From NCBI GenBank assembly GCA_017397925.1, contig JAFQHO010000003.1, positions 20,276 through 84,275 on the forward strand: a stretch of 64,000 nt of DNA, written 5' to 3'. Below the pieces are notes generated by a model. That model was given only the letters and a program-made list of their open reading frames with translations. It was not told the DNA's origin and did not search any database. Below are positions 40,770-49,484 of the stretch, in pieces; within the stretch, counting starts at the first letter, position 1; each line of letters starts with the position of its first letter. This DNA comes from Ruminococcus sp. (GTDB taxonomy: Bacteria > Bacillota > Clostridia > Oscillospirales > Ruminococcaceae). The translations under genes and the position numbers were made by a program.

Positions 40770-42215
40770 ATGAAGATGAAGAAATTCGCATCGGTTCTGC
40801 TTTCAGGATTAATGGCAGCTTCCGCTGTTCCATTCAACGCAGCCACCTTACCATACAGCAGCTTTATTGCTTCCGCAGCAGAAAATTCCGCCGCAGCAGA
40901 AATAGCAAGCGGCAAATGCGGCGAAAATGCCAGCTTTTTCCTTGACAGCGAGGGTACTCTCACTATAAGCGGTACAGGATATATGAAACAACCAAAAGAA
41001 TTATACATGCCCGAAGAAGAAAATTTATTTCTGCAAACTCCCAAATATTCAGTTAAGAAAATTGTAATAGAAGAAGGAATTACAGAAATAGGAATGCAGG
41101 CTTTTAATAAATTATCAGAAGTCACTTCTCTGACTTTGCCAGAAAGCCTTGAAGCTATAAACTTAAATGCTTTTGAGGGGTGCGCAAGTCTTAAATCAGT
41201 AAAAATACCTGATTCTGTTACTTCATTAGGATGGTGTTCTTTCGCAAATTGTACTTCACTTGAAGAAGTCATCCTGCCTAATAATGACGAATATACTTGT
41301 ATTTCTGTCTTTGCAAATTGCGATAATCTGAATAGTATATCTTTAGGAGATAAAACAACGCATATCCCTGAATATCTTTTTGCACAATGCAGCGGATTGA
41401 AAGAAATTACAATACCTGACGGCATAAAAGATATCGGAATAGCGGCATTTAGCGAATGTATCAATTTAGAGAATGTAATAATTCCTGACAGCGTTAAAAT
41501 TATAGCGCCGGTTGCATTCTCCGACTGTACTTCCTTAAAGACCATAACAATCCCTGAGAATGTTTCGACAATAGGTAAAGGTGCATTTCTTGATTGTCCT
41601 GCGCTGACAGAAATTAATGTTGATTCCGAAAACAGCTATTTCACAAGTGCAGACGGTGTTTTATTCAACAAGGATAAAACGGCTTTGGTGCAATACCCTG
41701 AGGGAAAAGGCAATGGATATATTATCCCTGAAAGCGTTACAGAAATAAATGAAATGGCATTTTCAGACTGTGATGATTTATCCTCAATAACACTTCATAA
41801 AAATATAAATAAAATAGGCAGTTCTGCTTTTGAGGAATGTAATAATCTTACTTCAATCATTTTTTGTAATCCTGAGTGCAAAATATTCGATGACGCGTAT
41901 ACAATCCCCGAAAACACCATAATTTACGGCTATGCAGGCTCAACGGCACAGGAATATGCTGAAAAATATGAAAGAGAATTTGTTGTACTTGATGAAAAAG
42001 CTCCCGAATTAAAACCTACCCTCCTCGGCGATGCTAACTGCGATGAAATAGTATCACTTGCAGATGCTGCGGCTATATTCCAGAGTATCGGAAATTATGA
42101 TAAATACGCTCTTTCGGAACAGGGCGCTGTAAATGCTGATATATACGAACCAGGCAGCGGTATTACTCCTCTTGATGCTATTACTATTATGCAAATTGAA
42201 GCAGGAATTTTATAA
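40770..42215 (+). CDS. Secreted leucine-rich-repeat (BspA-type) protein with dockerin
   Basis: 481 residues. Signal peptide (about 1-34). A short GKCGENASFFLDSEGTLTIS module (about 48-70) is shared with the giant protein at 44726. About ten LRR_5/BspA-type repeats of roughly 23 residues follow (pattern I-x-x-x-A-F-x-x-C-x-x-L-x-x-I-x-I-P-x-S-V). The C-terminus (about 415-480) is a dockerin: LLGDANCDEIVSLADAA is the first calcium loop and helix; the second loop (NADIYEPGSGITPLDA) is degenerate with an insertion, so calcium binding or cohesin fit may be altered. The dockerin predicts attachment to a scaffoldin at the cell surface; the LRR part may bind protein or substrate. Confidence 0.85.
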   Translation: MKMKKFASVLLSGLMAASAVPFNAATLPYSSFIASAAENSAAAEIASGKCGENASFFLDSEGTLTISGTGYMKQPKELYMPEEENLFLQTPKYSVKKIVIEEGITEIGMQAFNKLSEVTSLTLPESLEAINLNAFEGCASLKSVKIPDSVTSLGWCSFANCTSLEEVILPNNDEYTCISVFANCDNLNSISLGDKTTHIPEYLFAQCSGLKEITIPDGIKDIGIAAFSECINLENVIIPDSVKIIAPVAFSDCTSLKTITIPENVSTIGKGAFLDCPALTEINVDSENSYFTSADGVLFNKDKTALVQYPEGKGNGYIIPESVTEINEMAFSDCDDLSSITLHKNINKIGSSAFEECNNLTSIIFCNPECKIFDDAYTIPENTIIYGYAGSTAQEYAEKYEREFVVLDEKAPELKPTLLGDANCDEIVSLADAAAIFQSIGNYDKYALSEQGAVNADIYEPGSGITPLDAITIMQIEAGIL

Positions 42216-42234
42216 TTCTTTCTCATATCAAATA

Positions 42235-42269
42235 ATTCCGCACAGATTTTTTGAGTCTGTGCGGTTTTT
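42235..42269 (+). terminator. Terminator after the LRR-dockerin gene (30-bp copy 2)
   Basis: Same 30-base hairpin as at 40618, followed by TTTTTG. Confidence 0.92.
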
Positions 42270-42420
42270 GTTTATTGTGCACTGTTTTAGTATGTGCTAA
42301 CTGTGCACTCCTACAAAATTGAAGAAAACTTTGTCTTTTTTGCCCTCTAAATACACTTGTATATAGAAAGAAGCAAATTAATGCCGATTTCCAATAAATA
42401 TTTAAAATGGAGGACACTAT

Positions 42421-44658
42421 ATGAAACGATTAATTGCATTAACAATGGCTTTAGGTATGATTTTAAGCTGTACCGCCTGTGCCGAGAAAACCACTGAAAA
42501 CAGCGAAATCTCTGCTCCCCTTGCGGAAACGGAAAAACTTCTGCTCAATGCCGCAGATATTAAGCTTTCGGACAACTTCAAAAGCATACAATGCCTCTCC
42601 CGTGACCCCTTGGGCGGTAATATTCTCACTTTCGGGGAACTGAAAAACGGCGAATATGCAGGTTTCAGCAGCAAAAACGACTTCGGAGATTATACTCAGT
42701 TCAGCTTCACTCCTCAGGAGGACGAAATTATCTTCAATGCCGCAATTCTGACAGGCGGACGAAAAGCTGTGCTGACAACTCTTGACGGTGAAACAATAAT
42801 ATACGTTTTCGACCGTGACGGCAATATTCAGAAAAATCTGAACTGCGGTGAAATTCTTTCAGAAAATACATTTGCTAAAATCTATAATTGCAATGACGGA
42901 TTTATTATCAACGATAATAACAACACTCTGACAATTGTTTCTCTCGACGGCGAAATACTGGGAAATATTGACCTTACCCCTTATTTTGTTCACGGTGTAT
43001 CCATTGACTCCGAGGGAATTCCCACAGTAGTCTACACCGACGGAAAAACCACATATACTGCACAAATTGAGGCTGCGGAGCTTGTAAATAAGCAGGAATG
43101 TTCTCCCCTTACCGATACAGCCTACACAATGACGGCAGGCTTCGGGGAATATCGGCTTGCGGCAATGTTTAATGGTATGCTTTACGGCTTAAAGGATAAC
43201 AGTTGGGTTAAGCTTTGCGATTTTATCGACAACGATTTCAACAGCACCAGCATTTACTCCCTTACTATGACAGGGGAAAAGGAATTTGCCGTGGCTATGA
43301 CTGACGCAAAGGGCAGTACAATGAAACTGCTCACAGAAGCTGACATCTCCGTTCTTGAAAGCAAAACCGTTATTCGCGTGGCAAATCTTGTGGCAGGCGA
43401 TATGACTAATTCAACTGCAAGAGCCTATAACTCGGCAAAACCTGACAGCCCATACCGTGTAGAAGTAAAAGATTATGGTAATGCATATTCTCTTTACGAT
43501 GACAGAATTACAAATCTTCATCAGGATATTTTAAGCGGAAATGCCCCCGATGTTATCACGTTTAACAGCGAAATAACTCCCGGCTCATTTGGTGCAAGAG
43601 AGTCAATTTTCGTGGATTTGTATACGCTCCTTGACAATGACACAAAGCTTAATCGTGAGGATTTTCTTGACGGCTATCTGGAGGGACTGGATTTCAACGG
43701 CAAACTTTTGCAGATTTCCCCCTGTTTCGCATTCAAAACTATGGTTGTAAAGGATAAGTTTCTTGACGGTCTTACAAGCTGGAACTATGACCAGTTTGCC
43801 GAAAAAATAAATGCTCTCCCTGAGGGAATGAGAATCAACGCATGGTCAAATAATCAGATGCACTTCAATTTCTTACAGCTTATGGATTATTCTGAATTTG
43901 TGGACTATGAAAATGCTGTGTGCAATTTTGAGGATGCGGGATTTATTAAAGCCATGAATATTGTTCGTGATAATCATATAGGTCTTAACAATGAGGAGTT
44001 TGACAGCTGGATTAATGAAAGCGGCGGATTTGATGTATACAATCAAGGTCAGTATATCAACGACGAAAGTATGATTTATGAAATGGATCTGGGCGGCTGG
44101 TTCAGTCTCCGTCAGACACTTCATGCACGATTTAATGAGCCTGCAACACTTGTCGGCTACCCCTCCGAAAACGGAAACGGCTCTTTTGTTCAGCCTTCTG
44201 AATGTATGGGAATTATGGCAAATTCTCCCTGTATTGAGGGTGCATGGGATTTCATCAAGACTGTTTACTTCTCCGAAGAATACTACTCAAATAATAATGG
44301 TGTATTTGGAGGAGACCTGTATCCAGCGGTTGAGGAATACTATATAAAGCAGCTGGAGGAGCAGAAAGACGCAACTTATACTGACGAAAACGGCGAAACA
44401 ATAAGGGGTGACATGCTGTGGATTGGTCCTGAGCTTGACGATACTATCACATATTACGAGTTCACCGATGAAGAATGTGAGAAATACGACAAGATTGTCC
44501 GTGAAGCCGTAAAGGACGTAAGGCAGGGGGACGCGGTAATTTACAATATAATCTTTGAGGAAACAATGCCATTTTTCGAGGGTGACATTATCGCAGAAAA
44601 GGCAGCAGAAATTATTCAGAACCGCGTCAGCATATACCTCAGCGAGCGTTACAGCTGA
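42421..44658 (+). CDS. Large extracellular solute-binding lipoprotein
   Basis: 745 residues. The lipoprotein signal ends with the lipobox TAC (SCTAC, Cys about 20). Residues about 35-305 form repeated beta strands with a propeller-like rhythm (GELKNGEYAGFSS, VFDRDGNIQKNL, IVSLDGEILGNI). Residues about 315-745 look like a family 1 ABC-type sugar-binding protein: VIRVANLVAGDM, GNAPDVITFNSEI, NGKLLQISPCFAFKTMVVKD and PCIEGAWDFIKTVYFSEEYY. Ordinary binding proteins are 400-550 residues, so the N-terminal half is an addition. No permease or ATPase genes are adjacent, which leaves open whether it serves uptake or sensing. TGGAGG precedes the ATG. Confidence 0.82.
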   Translation: MKRLIALTMALGMILSCTACAEKTTENSEISAPLAETEKLLLNAADIKLSDNFKSIQCLSRDPLGGNILTFGELKNGEYAGFSSKNDFGDYTQFSFTPQEDEIIFNAAILTGGRKAVLTTLDGETIIYVFDRDGNIQKNLNCGEILSENTFAKIYNCNDGFIINDNNNTLTIVSLDGEILGNIDLTPYFVHGVSIDSEGIPTVVYTDGKTTYTAQIEAAELVNKQECSPLTDTAYTMTAGFGEYRLAAMFNGMLYGLKDNSWVKLCDFIDNDFNSTSIYSLTMTGEKEFAVAMTDAKGSTMKLLTEADISVLESKTVIRVANLVAGDMTNSTARAYNSAKPDSPYRVEVKDYGNAYSLYDDRITNLHQDILSGNAPDVITFNSEITPGSFGARESIFVDLYTLLDNDTKLNREDFLDGYLEGLDFNGKLLQISPCFAFKTMVVKDKFLDGLTSWNYDQFAEKINALPEGMRINAWSNNQMHFNFLQLMDYSEFVDYENAVCNFEDAGFIKAMNIVRDNHIGLNNEEFDSWINESGGFDVYNQGQYINDESMIYEMDLGGWFSLRQTLHARFNEPATLVGYPSENGNGSFVQPSECMGIMANSPCIEGAWDFIKTVYFSEEYYSNNNGVFGGDLYPAVEEYYIKQLEEQKDATYTDENGETIRGDMLWIGPELDDTITYYEFTDEECEKYDKIVREAVKDVRQGDAVIYNIIFEETMPFFEGDIIAEKAAEIIQNRVSIYLSERYS

Positions 44659-44676
44659 TAAATCGGTGTCATAACA

Positions 44677-44713
44677 AAAAATCGCACAGAGTATTGAAAC
44701 TCTGTGCGATTTC
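44677..44713. terminator. Bidirectional terminator between convergent genes
   Basis: AAATCGCACAGAG / CTCTGTGCGATTT arms. The core GCACAGA/TCTGTGC is shared with the terminators at 40618 and 42235. Confidence 0.85.
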
Positions 44714-44725
44714 GCTATATTCAGA

Positions 44726-47700
44726 TTATTTTGTCACATCCGTCAAATTCCATGAGGGTTCTTCGCCAATGGATACCTTTGCATAGTATTCGAGAATTGC
44801 AGAAGCGTCTGAGGAGTTAACAAGACCATCGTCATTAACGTCAGCTGCATCTTTGTATAAAGTTAATTCTCCGCCTGTCTGAGATGCCGCATATTCTGCA
44901 AGAACAGCAGAAGCGTCTGCGGAGTCAATCTTTCCATCATCGTTTACATCGCCAAGTAAAAACGTCTCAAAAGCTAAGAACATTCTCTCATACTTACGAG
45001 CATATTCCTCAGCTGTAGAATTTTCATATCCGTAAATTATAGTATCCTCAGAGAATACATAAGGGCTATCTGCGATTTCACATTCAGGATTAAAAATTAT
45101 AACTCTTGAAACATCTGTGTTGTAGAAAGCATAATCACCGATTTTATCAGTTTCTTTCAGAGTGACAGGTAATAAACTTGTACAGCCCTCAAATGCGTGT
45201 TCACCGATTACATTAGCATTGGTGAAAATATGTACAAGATTTTCACATCCAGCAAACATATTATCGCCGATTTCTGTGATATCGTCTGAAAGCTCAATTG
45301 TATTAATCTTACCAGCAAGGCTGCCCCAGAAACCACACATATTATCATTAATTGTATTAGAAAGCTTACCCTCGCCGCTTATAGTAAGAACACCATCCTC
45401 TGTAAGAGTGTATTCAATTGTTTCGCTCAGCTTACCTTCGCCAATAAACTTATCCTCAATTTCACCCCAGGATTCAAATGTTCTGTTGTACTTCTTAGCA
45501 TAAGCCTCAGCTGTTGAACCTGTATAGCCATAGATTACTGTATTTTCAGGGAATACAAATTCGCTGTCTGCAATAGCACATCCGGGGTTGAATATACTTA
45601 CATATTCAAGGCTGTCACATCCGTTAAATGCATAGTTGCCAATTCTAATAACGTTTTCAAAAGCACCGAAAGACGTTAACTTTTCACAGCCCTCAAACGC
45701 ATGTGAACCTATCTTTAAGGAATCATATGCATAAACTCCATATCCAACTTCTTCAAGGTTTTTGCAGTTATAAAACGCATACTCACCAATTGAACCCGAT
45801 CTGATATCAAAGAAAGCATATTCTATCTTATCGGAATATTCACCCCAGAGGTTAGTCCTTATACCATTGCGCATATTTCCCTCGCCTGAAAGGTTTAATA
45901 CACCATTATTTAATAAGTACCACGTATAATTTTCGTCAAGTTTGCCCTCTGTTGCTATAGTGCAATCCTCATAGTTGAAATTGTACTTTTCAGCATATGC
46001 CTTTACGTTATCGCTTGCACCAGCAATTGTAATATCCTCAGGGAATACATTTGGGCTGTCAGCTATTACACTTTCTTCATCAATATAAATATAATCAAGA
46101 TTATCGCATCCACTAAATGCAAAGTCACCTATTTCTACATTATATATGTTTACATTTTCAAGTTTTTCACAGCCCTCAAATGCGTGTTCACCTATAACTC
46201 CTGTTGCACCATATATTTCCTGGAGATTTTTACAGCTTGAGAATGCATAATCGCCGATTTTTCTAAAGTTTCCAGCAAATTGAACATTAGTAATTGAATC
46301 AGCGTATTCGCCCCAGATATTTACACCGTCACAATCAGGTATATCACCCTCGCCTTCTATATAAAGGCTGCCATCGCTGTTAAGTCTCCAGGTAACACTT
46401 TCGCTTAATTTACCATTTGCAACTTCTTCCGGGAAAGCGTAAAACTCTCTGTTGTATTTCTTAGCGTAAGCCTCAGCTGTTGAACCTTTATAGCCACCGA
46501 TAACCGTATTTTTCGGGAATACATAGGGACTGTCTGCAATAACGCACTGCGGATTTTCAATGCCGATAAACTCAGCATTATAACAACCGTAGAACGCATA
46601 ATCACCGATTGACTCAACATTTTTGCCAATATACATACTTCCGAGATTATTGCAGTTAAAGAAGTTATATGCACCAATGGCAGTAATATTCTCTGAAAGC
46701 GTCAAGCTTGTAACTTTTTCGCTGTCTTCAAAAGCAATACTCCATCTTGTTAAATCTTCAAGTTTGCCTTCGCCTTCAACGATAAACTCGCCCATTGAAG
46801 TAAGCTTGTATGGGAATTTTTCAAACAGTGTGCCTTGTGCTATCAATTCCTGCTCAGGCTCAGATGATTTTAAGGGTAAAAAATTCCTGTCATATTTTAA
46901 AGCATAGGAATATGCTGTTGAATCAAAATGACCGTATATTCCTGTGCTCTCAGGAAATACAATAGGATCGTCAGAAATTACGCAGTCAGCATTATGAATA
47001 TAAACAAATTCCAGCGTTTCGCATCCCTTGAATGCATTTTTTTCTATTTCGGTAATATATTCAGGAGCTGCAAAGGATTTAAGACTATCACAGCCCTCAA
47101 ATGCACTGGAACCAATTTTAAAGGATTTCTCATTATTAACTAACATTGTGATGTTTTCAAGATTTTTACAATTATAGAATGTATAATCACCTATGGATGT
47201 TACATTTTCATTAATACTAACAAATTTGATCGAATCAGCATATTCGCCCCAGAAATTTGCTCCATCACAGTCAATCATATCTCCCTTGCCCTCAATGCTG
47301 AGAGAACCGTTATGAAGAAGTGTCCAGTTAATATTGTCACCAATTTTTCCTGATGCTAAGACACGACAATCTTCATATTTAATGCCATACTTTTCAGCAT
47401 AAGTCTTTAAATCTTCACATTTTCCAAAAATTGTAATTCCCTCAGGAAAAACATTCGGGCTGTCTGCAACTGTACATTTTTCAGAAATAGATTCAATCAT
47501 TTTCAATGAATCGCAGCCGTAGAAAGCATAATCCTGTATTTCTTCAGCATAAACGAAAATAGTTGAGCTAAGTGAAGTACAACCGTCAAATGCGTGTGCA
47601 CCAATTCTTGTAATCTGATTTGCCATTCCCTCACGCTGAACATCTGTAAGCTTTGTCAAGCCGCTGAATGCATAATCACCGATACTTTCAATATTTCCGT

Positions 47701-48790
47701 CAACACTGACATATGTAATCTTATCTGCATATTCAGCCCAGGGTACAAGGTCAGCACTTGCCCAGTTGTTCATAACGCCTTCTCCGCTAAGCCGGAGATA
47801 GCCTTTATTTTCGTCAAAACTCCAGTTGATGGCTTCGCCGCATTTACCTCCAGGCATAACACCCTGTTCACCGTTACCAGGTGTGCTGATTTCCTCAAAT
47901 TCTCTATTGTATTTCTCAGCGTAAGCCTGTGCTGTTGAACCAATTTCACCGCCTACTGTCATACCATCGGGAATTGTTGTTTCTGTGTCAGGAATAATGC
48001 AATCAGGATTTTCAACGATAACTATATCAAGATATTCGTTGTTTAATGCCGAAAATGCATTCTCGCCTATATTTGCAACTCCTTTTTCAAGACGTACAGC
48101 CACAATAAAGCTATTATACTTAGCCCAGGGTGTAGAGTCAGAGCTTTCCCAGCTGTCCATTGCACCCTCACCGCTGATAATAAGGCACTTTTCGTCATCA
48201 TAAATTTTCCAGGTAAGATTTTCACCGCATTTACCCTCGGCTACTACTGCCTGTTCACCGTTACCAGGTGTGCTGATTTCCTCAAACTCTCTATTGTATT
48301 TCTCAGCGTAAGCCTGTGCTGTTGAACCGGCAATACCCCCAATAGCCACACTTTCAGGGAATACATATGGGCTGTCTGCGATAATACAATCAGGATTTTC
48401 AATATCAAATCTGCCATAACACCCATTATCAAAATATTCATTTTTTAAAGCAGAAAATGCATTTTCTCCTATATTTGCAACTCCGTTTTCAATGCGTGCT
48501 GCTTGAATGTAATCGCTATATTCAGCCCAAGGTGTTGCATCAAAACTTTCCCAGTTTGTCATGGTGCCCTCACCGCTGATTACAAGCAACTTGTCGAAAT
48601 CATAAATTTTCCAGGTAAGATTCTCACCGCATTTACCTTTGGCTACTACTGCCTGTTCACCTGCTTCTGCGCTTTCATCCTCAACAGCATAAGCATTCAT
48701 ATTGCTGTAAGGAACAAGTCCTGCACATGGAACTGATGTAGCCGCAATCATAGCAGCAAGGATTACGGATGATAAGTTTTTGAGTTTCAT
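44726..48790 (-). CDS. Giant secreted LRR (BspA-type) repeat protein with dockerin
   Basis: 1354 residues from ATG 48790 (AAAAGGGGA upstream; an in-frame ATG at 48841 would put 17 charged residues before the signal peptide). Signal peptide about 1-36. Eight successive modules follow, each of about 130-185 residues. Each opens with a GKCGENLTW-like strand and an ISGEG-type turn, continues through LRR_5 repeats (IGEYAFYNCKNLEE type) and closes with FPENTVIYGYTGSTAEAYAKKYNR or a variant. The C-terminal dockerin (about 1282-1345) has two good calcium loops, DVNDDGKIDSADAS and DVNDDGLVNSSDAS. It is probably anchored to a cohesin at the cell surface. Repeat DNA of modules 1-3 is nearly identical in places (for example 47872-47943 and 48253-48324), so the number of modules may change by recombination. 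Confidence 0.88.
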   Translation of the reverse strand: MKLKNLSSVILAAMIAATSVPCAGLVPYSNMNAYAVEDESAEAGEQAVVAKGKCGENLTWKIYDFDKLLVISGEGTMTNWESFDATPWAEYSDYIQAARIENGVANIGENAFSALKNEYFDNGCYGRFDIENPDCIIADSPYVFPESVAIGGIAGSTAQAYAEKYNREFEEISTPGNGEQAVVAEGKCGENLTWKIYDDEKCLIISGEGAMDSWESSDSTPWAKYNSFIVAVRLEKGVANIGENAFSALNNEYLDIVIVENPDCIIPDTETTIPDGMTVGGEIGSTAQAYAEKYNREFEEISTPGNGEQGVMPGGKCGEAINWSFDENKGYLRLSGEGVMNNWASADLVPWAEYADKITYVSVDGNIESIGDYAFSGLTKLTDVQREGMANQITRIGAHAFDGCTSLSSTIFVYAEEIQDYAFYGCDSLKMIESISEKCTVADSPNVFPEGITIFGKCEDLKTYAEKYGIKYEDCRVLASGKIGDNINWTLLHNGSLSIEGKGDMIDCDGANFWGEYADSIKFVSINENVTSIGDYTFYNCKNLENITMLVNNEKSFKIGSSAFEGCDSLKSFAAPEYITEIEKNAFKGCETLEFVYIHNADCVISDDPIVFPESTGIYGHFDSTAYSYALKYDRNFLPLKSSEPEQELIAQGTLFEKFPYKLTSMGEFIVEGEGKLEDLTRWSIAFEDSEKVTSLTLSENITAIGAYNFFNCNNLGSMYIGKNVESIGDYAFYGCYNAEFIGIENPQCVIADSPYVFPKNTVIGGYKGSTAEAYAKKYNREFYAFPEEVANGKLSESVTWRLNSDGSLYIEGEGDIPDCDGVNIWGEYADSITNVQFAGNFRKIGDYAFSSCKNLQEIYGATGVIGEHAFEGCEKLENVNIYNVEIGDFAFSGCDNLDYIYIDEESVIADSPNVFPEDITIAGASDNVKAYAEKYNFNYEDCTIATEGKLDENYTWYLLNNGVLNLSGEGNMRNGIRTNLWGEYSDKIEYAFFDIRSGSIGEYAFYNCKNLEEVGYGVYAYDSLKIGSHAFEGCEKLTSFGAFENVIRIGNYAFNGCDSLEYVSIFNPGCAIADSEFVFPENTVIYGYTGSTAEAYAKKYNRTFESWGEIEDKFIGEGKLSETIEYTLTEDGVLTISGEGKLSNTINDNMCGFWGSLAGKINTIELSDDITEIGDNMFAGCENLVHIFTNANVIGEHAFEGCTSLLPVTLKETDKIGDYAFYNTDVSRVIIFNPECEIADSPYVFSEDTIIYGYENSTAEEYARKYERMFLAFETFLLGDVNDDGKIDSADASAVLAEYAASQTGGELTLYKDAADVNDDGLVNSSDASAILEYYAKVSIGEEPSWNLTDVTK

Positions 48791-48991
48791 AAATTTTTCC
48801 CCTTTTATATTCTGTTTTAAGCGTTTTAAAACCGCTTTCATAAGTAATACACCTTAGGATTTAAAAAAGTTGCATTTCCCCAAAAAAAATTTTTTATTTC
48901 ACGAAATCCGGTATATAGCCTAATTCTTATATAAAATTATCAATTTTGAGGTAGGTATATAAAATTTATATACATTTTTAGAAGCTTTTTG

Positions 48992-49021
48992 AAAAAATCC
49001 CTCACATTTGAATCTGTGAGG
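48992..49021 (-). terminator. Terminator after the DUF4177 gene
   Basis: CCTCAC / GTGAGG arms; on the minus strand ATTTTTTC follows. Between it and 48790 lies the AT-rich leader of the giant LRR gene with no other gene. Confidence 0.75.
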
Positions 49022-49051
49022 ATAAAAAATATTTTGCAGATTAATTTATAA

Positions 49052-49255
49052 TTATGCCTGTTCTTTTCTGAATGTGATAATAAATGCGCCTTTAAACTGT
49101 GTTGAAGTAGCCATATAATCATAAGTTACAAGCTCCCAACCCTCAGCGTATCTGTCATTTACAAGTTTATCAAGACGCATAAGGTCATTTTCATCAGCTT
49201 TATCTGAAAACAGCTTAAAGCTTGCCTGCATAATTTCAGTTTTGTAAACGTACAT
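49052..49255 (-). CDS. DUF4177-like small protein
   Basis: 67 residues. The pattern MYVYKTEIMQ..., then LVNDRYAEGWELVTYD and a final FIITFRKE strand, is that of DUF4177, a small beta-alpha-beta domain of unknown function found in many Firmicutes. It is a single-gene unit with its own promoter (49322-49350), AGGGGAA ribosome site and terminator. Confidence 0.75.
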   Translation of the reverse strand: MYVYKTEIMQASFKLFSDKADENDLMRLDKLVNDRYAEGWELVTYDYMATSTQFKGAFIITFRKEQA

Positions 49256-49321
49256 CGAAATTCCCCTTTCATATTATTTTATTCACGGCTTATATTTTTC
49301 ATAAATACAATCCATATGATT

Positions 49322-49350
49322 ACTATATCATAGATATTTATTTTTGTCAA
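49322..49350 (-). promoter_or_regulatory. Promoter for the DUF4177 gene
   Basis: On the minus strand TTGACA (49345-49350), 17-base spacer, TATAGT (49322-49327). Confidence 0.82.
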
Positions 49351-49402
49351 GCAATTTTACACATTTTTCTTATTTATTTTCCATATGCTAAATCAACAGA
49401 CA

Positions 49403-49433
49403 TAAAATCCCCCCTCGAATAAACCGAGGGGGG
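49403..49433 (-). terminator. Terminator after nifJ
   Basis: CCCCCCTCG / CGAGGGGGG arms followed on the minus strand by ATTTTATG. Confidence 0.85.
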
Positions 49434-49484
49434 ATAAATATCGTTACAGCATATTTTTTACATCAAAGATGTATACGTCTTGAA

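Noticed and set aside
42265-42420. Promoter TTGCCC-16-TATAGA before the solute-binding gene
   Set aside because: Both boxes are weak and the spacing is short; not listed as a feature.
45162-48736. Several plus-strand frames inside the giant LRR gene
   Set aside because: They recur at the module period because the DNA repeats; they are antisense shadows.
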